Shown here: piece after piece, positions 20,593 through 28,376 of the stretch
Position numbering within the stretch: position 1 is the first letter of the stretch
How the letters are laid out: each line of letters begins with the position of its first letter
DNA from: Arcobacter defluvii
GTDB taxonomy: Bacteria > Campylobacterota > Campylobacteria > Campylobacterales > Arcobacteraceae
Reading direction: 5' to 3'
DNA: 64,000 nucleotides
NCBI RefSeq assembly: GCF_013201725.1
Contig: NZ_CP053835.1
Span: 2,542,001-2,606,000, forward strand
The notes under the pieces: model-generated
The model's input: the letters and a program-made list of their open reading frames with translations, nothing else
Told to the model about the DNA's origin: nothing
Databases searched by the model: none
Translations under genes and position numbers: made by a program

Positions 20593-21191
20593 AAACTTGT
20601 ATCCTTCAATAAAGATGGCATTGCTTTTTTAATATAAAGCAATAAAAATAGTGTTACTATTCCTTCTAAAATCATAGTTGGAATATTTACAGCAATTATC
20701 GAATACCCAACTGCTAAATATTCATCTTTTGAAAAAACTAAAACTAAAAATAGAGTTATTGTAGAAAAAAACACTCCAATAAAACCAACTAAAAAGAATC
20801 TGATTTTTTCATTTAATTTTTTCAAAAAATCTAATTTAAAAATTAAATATACCAAATATGCAGGCATTGCCATAATTATAATATTTGCTCCAAGTGAAGT
20901 CAATCCTCCAAAACCAAGAAGCAATGCTTGTAATATTAAAGCAATTGAAATAGAAATAAAAGCTAAACTTCCTAAAAAGATGCCTATAAATCCTATAAGC
21001 ATTAAGTGTATTTGAGTTGGTCCAAATGGAATATGTATAAATGAAGTAACAAAAAATAAAGCAGACATCGCTGCAACTAAAGCTATTTTTTCATTTGTTA
21101 ATTTCTTAAATGAATAAGCACAAAAAGCAACAGCAGCAATTGCTGTTATACTTGAAACTTCAATACTAATTATTCCATCTGATATATGCAT
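20586..21191 (-). CDS. nikM: Nickel ECF transporter substrate-binding membrane protein
   Basis: A 201-residue CbiM/NikM-type S-component. It starts MHISDGIIS, keeping the N-terminal His at position 2 that ligates Ni(II) in this family, and has six hydrophobic segments with the conserved FVTSFIHIPFGPTQIHLMLIG stretch near 48-68 and QALLLGFGGLTSLGANIIIMAMPAY near 88-112. It overlaps nikL by 7 bases. It sets the metal specificity of the importer. Confidence 0.9.
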   Translation of the reverse strand: MHISDGIISIEVSSITAIAAVAFCAYSFKKLTNEKIALVAAMSALFFVTSFIHIPFGPTQIHLMLIGFIGIFLGSLAFISISIALILQALLLGFGGLTSLGANIIIMAMPAYLVYLIFKLDFLKKLNEKIRFFLVGFIGVFFSTITLFLVLVFSKDEYLAVGYSIIAVNIPTMILEGIVTLFLLLYIKKAMPSLLKDTSLC

Positions 21192-21230
21192 TTTCTACCT
21201 TAAAAATATTTCAACTTTAAATAAAACTTT

Positions 21231-21956
21231 TTAATAAGCTTTTACCCAAAGTAATGCTCCATTTTCAATAGGATATTTTTTCCCTTCAAACTCTTTTTCT
21301 CCTTCTTCAATCAAAGCTGCAAATCCCCACCAACCTTTATGATTCATCACAAAAGAGAAATTTCCATTTTCATCAGTTTTTACAACTTGTGTTATATGAG
21401 CTTCACTTGGAGCTTTTAATCCAAATTCATTATATAACTCAACTTCTACTTCTACATTTGAAGCAGCTTTTCCATCTTGTAAAACTTTACCTTGAAAAAT
21501 ATTTCCAGAGTATAGCGCAAAAGGTTTTACCATTGGTATAATTTCATACTTCAATCCTAATGGCTCATCCCAACCATCTTCAACTCCATAAGCACTAACT
21601 ATTACTTTAGGTACGTGTGAAATGTATTTTTCTTCTGCTGGTTCAAAATATGGTTCTGGTTGTACAAAAAATTGATAAACTCCTGGTTTTTTAATTTGAT
21701 AAGCTGTTTCCCAAGCTTTATGCTCAAATTTTTTTGTTTCATTTAAAGGCAAAGAATTTTTTGTAGATTCTAAATAAATCCCAAGAGGTTTTTCCATCGT
21801 CATACCTGTTTGCTCAAATGGATGAATGAACATTGCATCAAGTTTTATATTTGCATCTTTTTTATCATTAACATTATCTGTACTTGGAATAAATGTTAGA
21901 AAGTGTGCATTTGCAATTGCTGTTGCTATAACTAAAGAAAATATTGTTTTTTTCAT
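21231..21956 (-). CDS. nikK: Periplasmic nickel-uptake protein NikK (DUF4198)
   Basis: A 241-residue DUF4198 protein with a signal peptide ([17 protein letters not shown]). The mature protein starts [12 protein letters not shown], placing a His at the new N-terminus as in other members; further metal-type residues include HPFEQTGM near 45. The C-terminal part has a beta-sandwich ([11 protein letters not shown] through [11 protein letters not shown]) typical of this family. It is the first gene of nikKMLQO, with AAGGATT as ribosome site and a -10 box at 21987-21992. It probably delivers nickel to NikM for hydrogenase or urease enzymes encoded elsewhere. Confidence 0.85.
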   Translation of the reverse strand: MKKTIFSLVIATAIANAHFLTFIPSTDNVNDKKDANIKLDAMFIHPFEQTGMTMEKPLGIYLESTKNSLPLNETKKFEHKAWETAYQIKKPGVYQFFVQPEPYFEPAEEKYISHVPKVIVSAYGVEDGWDEPLGLKYEIIPMVKPFALYSGNIFQGKVLQDGKAASNVEVEVELYNEFGLKAPSEAHITQVVKTDENGNFSFVMNHKGWWGFAALIEEGEKEFEGKKYPIENGALLWVKAY

Positions 21957-21986
21957 TTTGAATCCTTATGTAAAAAATATTCTGGA

Positions 21987-21992
21987 TTATAA
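21987..21992 (-). promoter_or_regulatory. -10 box of the nik operon
   Basis: TATAAT on the minus strand, 30 bases before the nikK ATG, with no clear -35. I looked for a NikR-type palindrome around it and did not find a convincing one. Confidence 0.5.
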
Positions 21993-22108
21993 TAATAAGA
22001 GTGTTACATAGAAATAAAAAATGGTAATTCTTATATGGTTTTAGAACAAATAGTTTTTTATATATTTATATATAAATTTATATAAATAAAATATATTTTT
22101 TATAAAAC

Positions 22109-22132
22109 ATATCTAAATATATATTTAGATAT
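22109..22132. promoter_or_regulatory. 24-bp perfect palindrome upstream of parA-rhh (probable operator or partition site)
   Basis: Bases 22109-22120 and 22121-22132 are exact reverse complements (half: ATATCTAAATAT). It lies about 60 bases upstream of the ParA-like ATG in a gap (22012-22192) that is almost pure A/T. The downstream operon encodes a ribbon-helix-helix protein, the usual reader of such sites, so autoregulation or a centromere-like role is likely. Confidence 0.65.
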
Positions 22133-22192
22133 AATTATTTTCCATAAAATATAATATTATATAAAAATATATAGAAATAATTAAGGAAGTCT

Positions 22193-22789
22193 ATGTCTTA
22201 CGTTGTTTATAGTATAAAAGGTGGAGTTGGAAAAACAACTTTATCAGTTCAAATTTCTCAAATGTTAGAGTTTACTTATGTTACAAATGATTCACACTCA
22301 TCTGCTCATAATCTAATGCCTGAAGAAAAAGGATTTCTAGTTTCAAGTGAAGAGTATGAAGAAATACCTTTTGATGAAAAAGTTGTATATGACTTTGGAG
22401 GATTTAAAGACACAAGAATAAATGAAATTATAAAACAAGTTAAAAAAGTAATTATTCCAACTCTTACATCAATTGTTGATGTTCAAGCAACTCTTGCTAC
22501 TTTAAAAGATGTAATTGAAATAAATAAAAATATCATTTTAGTTGTAAATCGAACAAAGAACAATAATAAAGCAGTAGAATTAAAAGAATATCTTGAAGAT
22601 GAAATAAAAAAATTGTATGGAAATATAAAAATTCCAATCATTTTTGTAAGAGAATCATCTATTTTAGAAGATTCATTATTTGATTGTGAATATGTTGAAA
22701 ATAAAGCTGGAAATAATAGATTTAAAAGACATATTTATAGAAATGCCATAGAAGATATGATAAATCTAAAAAAAGTTTTGGAAAACTAA
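22193..22789 (+). CDS. ParA-family ATPase
   Basis: A 198-residue ParA/MinD-type ATPase with the deviant Walker A KGGVGKTT at residues 9-16 and the Walker A' region VVYDFGGFKD near 65. It is a short ParF-like form without an N-terminal DNA-binding domain, as in plasmid type Ib systems. It is followed after one base by a ribbon-helix-helix gene. Such pairs segregate plasmids or position protein cargo; here the pair sits in the chromosome without other plasmid genes. The ribosome site is AAGGAAG. Confidence 0.85.
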   Translation: MSYVVYSIKGGVGKTTLSVQISQMLEFTYVTNDSHSSAHNLMPEEKGFLVSSEEYEEIPFDEKVVYDFGGFKDTRINEIIKQVKKVIIPTLTSIVDVQATLATLKDVIEINKNIILVVNRTKNNNKAVELKEYLEDEIKKLYGNIKIPIIFVRESSILEDSLFDCEYVENKAGNNRFKRHIYRNAIEDMINLKKVLEN

Positions 22790-22790
22790 A

Positions 22791-23072
22791 ATGGGATACG
22801 CAGATAAACTGAAACTTAATTCATCTAAAATCAAAACAGAAGAAAAAGTTCTAAAAGAAAAAACTCCTACAAAAAAGAAAAATACTGGTCGTCCTAAAAA
22901 AGCCATAGAAGAAGTAAGAAATACTGCAATTCCAGTAGCTCTTAGTCAAAAAGAAAAAGATTGGATTGAAGAACAAGCTTTAAAAATGTCAAAAGAAATA
23001 GGAGTAAAAATCACAACTTCTGCATGGATGAGAATGACTCTTTTAAAAGATATGATAAAAGAAGAAAACTAA
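22791..23072 (+). CDS. Small basic ribbon-helix-helix-like partner of ParA
   Basis: A 93-residue protein: a lysine-rich N-terminal tail (about 1-40, with the AT-hook-like GRPKKA at 33-38), then a C-terminal part (NTAIPVALSQKEKDWIEEQALKMSKE...) with the pattern of a ribbon-helix-helix fold (short strand, two helices). This is the usual layout of ParG/ParB-type centromere-binding partners of short ParA proteins, where the tail stimulates the ATPase. The stop-start spacing to parA is 1 base. Function assigned by context and fold pattern only. Confidence 0.65.
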   Translation: MGYADKLKLNSSKIKTEEKVLKEKTPTKKKNTGRPKKAIEEVRNTAIPVALSQKEKDWIEEQALKMSKEIGVKITTSAWMRMTLLKDMIKEEN

Positions 23073-23083
23073 ATTTATTCAAA

Positions 23084-23116
23084 TGAGATAAAAGTGCGAT
23101 TAAATTTTTATAAAAT
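23084..23116 (+). promoter_or_regulatory. Phenol-regulon promoter 1 (pheA-like gene)
   Basis: Half-sites TGAGA (23084-23088) and TGCGA (23095-23099), an 11-bp direct repeat, then 11 bp, then TAAAAT (23111-23116). The ATG of the pheA-like gene is 30 bases further. The distal half-site differs from TGCGA at one base. Confidence 0.65.
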
Positions 23117-23146
23117 AGTTAATAAAACTATTTTATAAGGTTTAAA

Positions 23147-24166
23147 ATGAAAAAAAATATCATTGAAAATATTGATAATCAAATTTTAGATTTGATTTCG
23201 CAAAGAAATTCTTTATTATCAGAAGAAAACTTACTTGAGACTTTTGATAAAAAACACTATGAAGAGATAAGTTCAAAAGAAAAAAATATAAAAAACAAAA
23301 AGAAAATCATTAAACTTTTTAAACTCATAAACTCTTTTGAAAATACACATTCTATAATAAATAAGATTTTATATTTAGGACCAGAAGGAAGTTATACTCA
23401 AGATGCAGCTATTAAAAAGTTTGGAAATGAAAATCAATTTTTTTCAATAAACTCTATAAATAATTTGTTTGAAGAGATAAAAAAAGAAAATGCAACTTAT
23501 GCGATAATTCCTATAGAAAATAGTCTAAATGGTTTAGTAAATGATACCTTAAATGCTTTTTTGAAATATGATTTAACGGCAGTTGGTGAAATCATCTTAG
23601 ATATACATCACACTTTTTCTTCTAATTGTGAAAATATTTCAGAAATAAAAACTATCTATTCAAAAGATATAGCTTTTGATCAATGTTCACTTTTTTTAGA
23701 AAAATACAATTTACATAATATCGAACATATTTTTGTAGAATCTACTACAAAAGCTGCAAAATTAGCCTTTGAAAATCCAAATAGTGCTGCAATATGCTCA
23801 AACATCGCAGCTTTTAACAATCATTTAAATGTTATGTTTTATGATATTGAAGATAATCCTAGCAATAAAACAAGATTTTTTGTATTAAGTAAAAAAGATG
23901 AAAAAAAAGAAAAAAATATTGACTATAAAACTTCTTTTTTAATCGAACTACCTAATATTTCAGGTTCTTTAATAGATTTTTTGCAAATATTCAAAGATGA
24001 AAAAATCAATTTATATAAAATAAAATCTCATATAACAAAAGGTATTTCTAACTTCTTCATCGAATTTGATGGACATAAAGAAGATGAAAATATAAAAAAA
24101 ATATTAAAAAAATACAAGAATATAAAAATTATTGGTTCATATAAAAAAGAAATAGATGATATATAA
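23147..24166 (+). CDS. Prephenate dehydratase-like protein with degenerate chorismate mutase and ACT parts
   Basis: A 339-residue protein in the PheA layout. Residues 1-65 resemble a decayed chorismate mutase helix (IDNQILDLISQRNSLL is kept, later active-site positions are not). Residues 70-260 are a prephenate dehydratase domain with YLGPEGSYTQDAAI, YAIIPIENSLNGLVNDTLN and the catalytic T-R-F motif (NKTRFFVLS). Residues 265-330 are an ACT-like domain. The ACT phenylalanine-binding motifs are altered: GAL reads GSL and ESRP reads KSHI, so feedback inhibition may be lost. It carries a phenol-regulon promoter, unexpected for a biosynthetic gene. It may be a paralog of a normal pheA elsewhere. 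Confidence 0.75.
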   Translation: MKKNIIENIDNQILDLISQRNSLLSEENLLETFDKKHYEEISSKEKNIKNKKKIIKLFKLINSFENTHSIINKILYLGPEGSYTQDAAIKKFGNENQFFSINSINNLFEEIKKENATYAIIPIENSLNGLVNDTLNAFLKYDLTAVGEIILDIHHTFSSNCENISEIKTIYSKDIAFDQCSLFLEKYNLHNIEHIFVESTTKAAKLAFENPNSAAICSNIAAFNNHLNVMFYDIEDNPSNKTRFFVLSKKDEKKEKNIDYKTSFLIELPNISGSLIDFLQIFKDEKINLYKIKSHITKGISNFFIEFDGHKEDENIKKILKKYKNIKIIGSYKKEIDDI

Positions 24167-24175
24167 ATTAAAAAA

Positions 24176-24208
24176 AGCGATTAAACTGCGATTAAATTAA
24201 ATTATATT
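24176..24208 (+). promoter_or_regulatory. Phenol-regulon promoter 2 (porin)
   Basis: Half-sites AGCGA (24176-24180) and TGCGA (24187-24191), then 11 bp, then TATATT (24203-24208). It begins 10 bases after the pheA-like stop codon and gives the porin a leader of about 90 bases. Confidence 0.7.
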
Positions 24209-24232
24209 TATACTGAAATTCTAATATTTTTT

Positions 24233-24270
24233 AAACTCTATAATTTTGGCGATTTTTTATAGAGTTTTTT
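24233..24270 (+). terminator. Terminator-like hairpin within the porin leader
   Basis: Stem AAACTCTATAA / TTATAGAGTTT (24233-24243 with 24257-24267) followed by T residues. It would stop transcripts reading through from the pheA-like gene, but it lies downstream of the porin's own predicted promoter, so it may also act as an attenuator. Confidence 0.7.
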
Positions 24271-24304
24271 ATTTGAATATCAAAATTTAATTTAAGGAAT
24301 AAAG

Positions 24305-25498
24305 ATGAAAAAAAATCTTAGTTTGATTACTGCGTTATTATTAACTGCTCCTTTATTTGCAGATAATTTAAGTGATGCCTTTAGTAATGGGAAAATTAAA
24401 GGAGAGATTAAATCTATATATTCAAATTCCAATTTTTTAGGAAAATCAACATCAGATGATATAGCAACAATTGGTGGAAGTTTAGGATACAAAACAGCTG
24501 ATTTTTATGGTTTTAGTGCAGGAGCAACTTTTCAAGCTTCACACGTAATTAGTGATGACAATAACAACAATGTTTTTAGCTCTGACTTAGATGCTTCTGG
24601 TGCTGTTTTATCTGAAGCTTATTTAGAATATAAACTATCAAATACAAGTATAAAAGCTGGAAGACAATATATTTATACTCCTTTAGTTAGTACAGCAATT
24701 GATGGTAAATCTTCTGAAAGTTTATTGAAAGACTCTTTTGAAGCTTATTTATTAACTAATAATGATATTCCAAATACCACAATTGTCGCAGGATATGTAG
24801 ATAAATATCAAGCCAAAACATCAAATGATTCAGATACAGCTGATTTTGAAGAGTTTGAAGATGGAGCTTATACTTTATACATAAAAAATAATTCTATCGA
24901 AAATTTAGAATTACAAGCTCAATATCTAAATATTGATGCTATAAATTCAAATCAAGATATAAGTAATCTTTATTTCCAAGCAGATTATAAAATCGGTTTA
25001 CATACTATCTCAGCTCAATATTTATCATCAAAAGATGAATCAAAAGGTTCTGATTTTGAAGATGGTGAATTATATGGATTAAAAGCCTCAGGAGCTTTAG
25101 GTATAGGAAAACTTGGCTATATTGTAGCATTTAACTCTAGTACAAAAGATGGAGATGTAAACTTAGGAGCTGGTGCTGGAACTTCAGATACAGCATTTAC
25201 AGCAATGCCTGTAAATGGAGGTGGAGTACCTACAAGAGCAAACACAGATACTTTAGTGGGAGGGATTATTATACCTATTTTAGATGTAACAACTGTTGGT
25301 TATGCAGGTTATTCATGGTCAGATGGTGGACTAGGAGATGTTAGTGCTGTTGGAGCAATGGCAATTTATCCATTTTATAAAAACTTTTTATTAAAAATAA
25401 ATTATGAACATGTTGAAATTGAAAATACTATCGTTCCCGCTGGAATTGAAGATGGGAATACTGACGTAACAAGAGTTTATCTATCATATAACTTCTAA
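24305..25498 (+). CDS. OprD-like outer membrane porin
   Basis: A 397-residue outer membrane beta-barrel protein: signal peptide MKKNLSLITALLLTAPLFA, then DNLSDAFSNGKIKGEIKSIYSNS, the typical N-terminal strand of OprD-family porins (AF..GK..GE.r). Alternating hydrophobic strands follow, and the C-terminal RVYLSYNF has the terminal Phe needed for BAM-dependent insertion. OprD-type channels take up small organic acids and aromatics. Because it carries a phenol-regulon promoter, it probably admits phenols or related aromatics (inference). The ribosome site is AAGGAAT. Confidence 0.82.
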   Translation: MKKNLSLITALLLTAPLFADNLSDAFSNGKIKGEIKSIYSNSNFLGKSTSDDIATIGGSLGYKTADFYGFSAGATFQASHVISDDNNNNVFSSDLDASGAVLSEAYLEYKLSNTSIKAGRQYIYTPLVSTAIDGKSSESLLKDSFEAYLLTNNDIPNTTIVAGYVDKYQAKTSNDSDTADFEEFEDGAYTLYIKNNSIENLELQAQYLNIDAINSNQDISNLYFQADYKIGLHTISAQYLSSKDESKGSDFEDGELYGLKASGALGIGKLGYIVAFNSSTKDGDVNLGAGAGTSDTAFTAMPVNGGGVPTRANTDTLVGGIIIPILDVTTVGYAGYSWSDGGLGDVSAVGAMAIYPFYKNFLLKINYEHVEIENTIVPAGIEDGNTDVTRVYLSYNF

Positions 25499-25505
25499 AT
25501 AAATC

Positions 25506-25542
25506 GTGCCCTTTTATACAACCCTCCTCCATAAAAGGGCAC
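25506..25542. terminator. Hairpin between the convergent porin and AEC transporter genes
   Basis: A perfect 12-bp stem (GTGCCCTTTTAT / ATAAAAGGGCAC) with a 13-base loop, 7 bases after the porin stop. No clear T run follows on either strand, but the stable GC-containing stem between convergent genes fits a shared terminator. Confidence 0.6.
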
Positions 25543-25581
25543 ACCTCTTAATATTCATATAATCCTAAAAAAATGAAAAAA

Positions 25582-26454
25582 TCACAACATAAAATATAAA
25601 GCAATAGGAATATAAACCAAACTCAAAATATTCCCCATTGCAACAACAGAAGCTACCATAGAGGAGTTATTTTTATATTTTTCTGCCAAAATTGCATTTA
25701 ACACTGCTGGTGGTAAAAGTCCAAATAAAATCAAAAGATTCTCTTGTAAAGGAGTATAATCAAAAATTAGAATTGCAATATATGCAGTTATAACTCCTGA
25801 TATTGGGCATAAAACTGCACCAATAAATCCTATTTTTATATTATCAAACTTCACACTTGAAAGCCTAACTCCAAGAGAAAATAAAATCAAAGGAATTGCA
25901 ACACCACTAAGTAAATCAAAAGTAGTAATAATAACTTTTGAAAACTCTACACCAAAATAGTTAAAAAATAGTCCCAAGATAGTAGCTATTACAACTGGAT
26001 TTTTAAGAAGTGTTAGAGGATTAAAAGTTCCACCATACATGGCAACTGCAACTGTAAATTGACCTATAACTTGAACTAAAGATAAAGCTATAAACATAGC
26101 CATAGCTTCATTTCCAAAAGCTAACATAGCTAAAGGCAAACCTAAATTTAAAGAGTTATTAAACATCATTGTTGGAAGGAAACTTCTAATATTTATATTC
26201 ATCATCTTTAAAAATGGATATAAAATAAGCCCTGATCCAAAAACTACAATAACTGCTCCAAGGGAGAAATATCCTAAAATAGAAATATTTGGTAGTTTTT
26301 GAGCTATTGCATAAAATATCAAAATTGGTATAAAAATATCTAAATTCATTTTATTTATAGTGTCAGTGTTTATATTTGTTTTTTTGGCATAAAATAGTCC
26401 AATTAAAACTATAATTATTACAGGTAGTACAATTTGAAGAGTTTTTAAAATCAT
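25582..26454 (-). CDS. AEC family transporter
   Basis: A 290-residue membrane protein with about ten hydrophobic segments and the auxin efflux carrier family pattern (five helices, NSLNLGLPLAMLAFGNEAM near 99-117, then a second half starting near 165 with LLSGVAIPLILFSLGVRLS). Bacterial members move malonate, malate or other organic acids. It follows the hydrolase gene on the same strand by 44 bases and is the last gene of the meta-cleavage operon. It may therefore export or import an acid intermediate of the pathway (inference). Confidence 0.8.
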   Translation of the reverse strand: MILKTLQIVLPVIIIVLIGLFYAKKTNINTDTINKMNLDIFIPILIFYAIAQKLPNISILGYFSLGAVIVVFGSGLILYPFLKMMNINIRSFLPTMMFNNSLNLGLPLAMLAFGNEAMAMFIALSLVQVIGQFTVAVAMYGGTFNPLTLLKNPVVIATILGLFFNYFGVEFSKVIITTFDLLSGVAIPLILFSLGVRLSSVKFDNIKIGFIGAVLCPISGVITAYIAILIFDYTPLQENLLILFGLLPPAVLNAILAEKYKNNSSMVASVVAMGNILSLVYIPIALYFML

Positions 26455-26498
26455 ATTAAAAACTCTCCATCGTTTGATGTTTCAAATTTTTATTAAAA

Positions 26499-27320
26499 CT
26501 ATTTTTCACTAAAAAAATTCAATAACAAGTTATTAAATCTATCTTTATGCTCGATTTGTGTCCAATGTCCACATTGTCCAAAAACATGTAATTGAGATTT
26601 TAAAATAAGTTGATTTAATCTAATAGAGTTTTGTAAAGGTATAACTTTATCTTCTCTTCCATGTACAATTAAAACTTCTTTATCAATTTTTTTGATGTCA
26701 TTTTCACAACTCATCATAGAATCAACACCATCTTGACGAGGAGCTGGGAACATTGAACCAAATGATTCTTGAAATCCTGGTCTAATACTTGCTTCATATC
26801 TCATTTTTGCTAAATCATCAGTTACAATACTTCTATCATAAGCAAAAATATCAAGTAACTCTTTCATATTTTCTATGCTTGGTGTATATCCCCATGCTTT
26901 ATCTAAACCATAAGTTAAATCAAAATAAACACCTACTGAGCCCATTAAAACAACTTTATTGAATCTTTGTGGATATTTAATCATAAGTGATACGGCTAAT
27001 CCACCACCAAATGAATTTCCAACTAAATTTGTTTTTTCAATTCCTAAAGCATCCATTAAATCAATAGTTTGTTGAACCCAAGTATCCATATTGTATGTAA
27101 TACCTTCTGGTCTATCTGTATAACCAAACCCCACCATATCAGGAGCAATTACCCTAAATTTTTCAGCAAGAACTGGCATAGAACCTCTCCAATTAGCAAA
27201 TGCTGAAACACCTGGTCCTGAACCATGAATAAAAAATATTGGTTCACCCTCACCTAAATCATGGTAGTTTGTATTAAAACTACCTGTTTTTATATTTTTT
27301 GCAATTTCTGGATTATTCAT
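26499..27320 (-). CDS. dmpD: 2-hydroxymuconic semialdehyde hydrolase
   Basis: An alpha/beta hydrolase of 273 residues in the meta-cleavage product hydrolase family, splitting 2-hydroxymuconic semialdehyde to 2-hydroxypenta-2,4-dienoate and formate (or related ketones from methylphenols). Visible: oxyanion/HG motif FFIHGSGPGVSAFANW near 29-44, nucleophile elbow GNSFGGG near 101-107, an Asp in VHGREDKVIPL near 219, and the catalytic His in GQCGHWTQIEHKDRF near 249. In the Pseudomonas dmp operon this gene follows dmpC; here it sits near the end of the operon after the tautomerase gene. Confidence 0.9.
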   Translation of the reverse strand: MNNPEIAKNIKTGSFNTNYHDLGEGEPIFFIHGSGPGVSAFANWRGSMPVLAEKFRVIAPDMVGFGYTDRPEGITYNMDTWVQQTIDLMDALGIEKTNLVGNSFGGGLAVSLMIKYPQRFNKVVLMGSVGVYFDLTYGLDKAWGYTPSIENMKELLDIFAYDRSIVTDDLAKMRYEASIRPGFQESFGSMFPAPRQDGVDSMMSCENDIKKIDKEVLIVHGREDKVIPLQNSIRLNQLILKSQLHVFGQCGHWTQIEHKDRFNNLLLNFFSEK

Positions 27321-27386
27321 ATTTTAATCTCTACCTTTTTTTAGTTAAATTAAACTCTTTTACTAAAAGTTTGTACGAAGTCAATT

Positions 27387-27578
27387 TTATTTCCCCAATT
27401 TTTTGACACTTTTCCCACCAATACCAAAGTGTTGTTTTGGCATTTCATTTATGATTACTCTAACACTTTCAAGTGGTGCATCAAGCGATTCAGCAATTGC
27501 AAGAGAAACTTTTTCAATTAGTTTCTCTTTTTTTTCATCACTTCTTCCCTCAATAATATTTATTGTAGCTATTGGCAT
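27387..27578 (-). CDS. dmpI: 4-oxalocrotonate (2-hydroxymuconate) tautomerase
   Basis: A 63-residue tautomerase of the 4-OT family. After loss of the initiator Met the N-terminal Pro ([13 protein letters not shown]) is the catalytic base; an Arg in EGRSDEKK and another in [17 protein letters not shown] fit the substrate-binding arginines. It converts 2-hydroxymuconate to 4-oxalocrotonate on the dehydrogenase branch of the pathway. It is 9 bases downstream of dmpH. Confidence 0.93.
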   Translation of the reverse strand: MPIATINIIEGRSDEKKEKLIEKVSLAIAESLDAPLESVRVIINEMPKQHFGIGGKSVKKLGK

Positions 27579-27587
27579 TTATTCTCC

Positions 27588-28376
27588 TTATACAAATCTA
27601 AATGATAAAGAGCCTAAATCTTGGAACTTAACAGTTACATTATCACCTTTTTTTACACTAACAGCAGCAGTAATTGCACCTGAAAGGATATATTCACCAG
27701 CTTTTAGTTTTTCACCTCTTTCACTTAGCATATTTGCAAGCATTGCAATTGATGTTGCAGGATGTCCTAAAACAGCAGCACCAGCTCCAAGTTGAACTAT
27801 CTCTCCATTTATTTCCATTACAACACCAAGAGTTTTTAAATCTAAATCTTTAATATCTCTCATTCTTCCACCTGTTACATATCTTGAAGATGAAGAGTTA
27901 TCAGCAATAACTGATTTTAAATCAAATTTAAAATCTTTATATCTTGAATCAATAATCTCAACAGCTGGCATAACAAAATCAGTTGCAGCTAAAACATCTC
28001 CAATATGACAACCAGGTCCTTCTAAGTCATTTTTAAGTACAAAAGCTATTTCAGCTTCAACTTTTGGATGAATTAACTCATCAATTTTAATTTCAGCTCC
28101 ATCACCAAAACTGAAATAATCAGCTAAATAACCATAACAAGGATTTGGAACACCCATTTGTTTCATTTTTGCTTGGCTAGTTAGCCCCATTTTCATACCA
28201 ACAATTTTATGACCTCTTGCTTCTTTTGCAGCTCTTGCTGTCCATTGAATATCATAAGCATCTTCATAAGTCATATCTGGATAATCATCTGTAATTTTAG
28301 TGATTTCATACGCTTTTAATTCAGCATCTTCACAATGTTTTGCTAATTTTTCTATTGTTGATTTATCTAGTGCCAT
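27588..28376 (-). CDS. dmpH: 4-oxalocrotonate decarboxylase
   Basis: A 262-residue member of the hydratase/decarboxylase (fumarylacetoacetase-like) family, similar to the protein encoded at 30301-31089. It decarboxylates 4-oxalocrotonate to 2-hydroxypenta-2,4-dienoate and works in complex with the hydratase DmpE. Family motifs include GHKIVGMKMGLTS near 54, HPKVEAEIAFVLK near 103 with the metal-ligand glutamates, and GAAVLGHPATSIAMLANML near 203. DmpH rather than DmpE is chosen from its position before the tautomerase gene. Its ATG overlaps the dmpG stop (TAATG). Confidence 0.88.
   Translation of the reverse strand: MALDKSTIEKLAKHCEDAELKAYEITKITDDYPDMTYEDAYDIQWTARAAKEARGHKIVGMKMGLTSQAKMKQMGVPNPCYGYLADYFSFGDGAEIKIDELIHPKVEAEIAFVLKNDLEGPGCHIGDVLAATDFVMPAVEIIDSRYKDFKFDLKSVIADNSSSSRYVTGGRMRDIKDLDLKTLGVVMEINGEIVQLGAGAAVLGHPATSIAMLANMLSERGEKLKAGEYILSGAITAAVSVKKGDNVTVKFQDLGSLSFRFV

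Noticed and set aside
22021-22108. Iteron-like repeats (TATATTTATA) indicating a replication origin near parA
   Set aside because: The repeats are irregular and made only of A/T, with no replication gene or DnaA boxes nearby.
24248-24252. A further GCGAT in the porin leader, suggesting another regulon half-site
   Set aside because: There is no partner half-site 11 bp away and it falls in the loop of the terminator-like hairpin.
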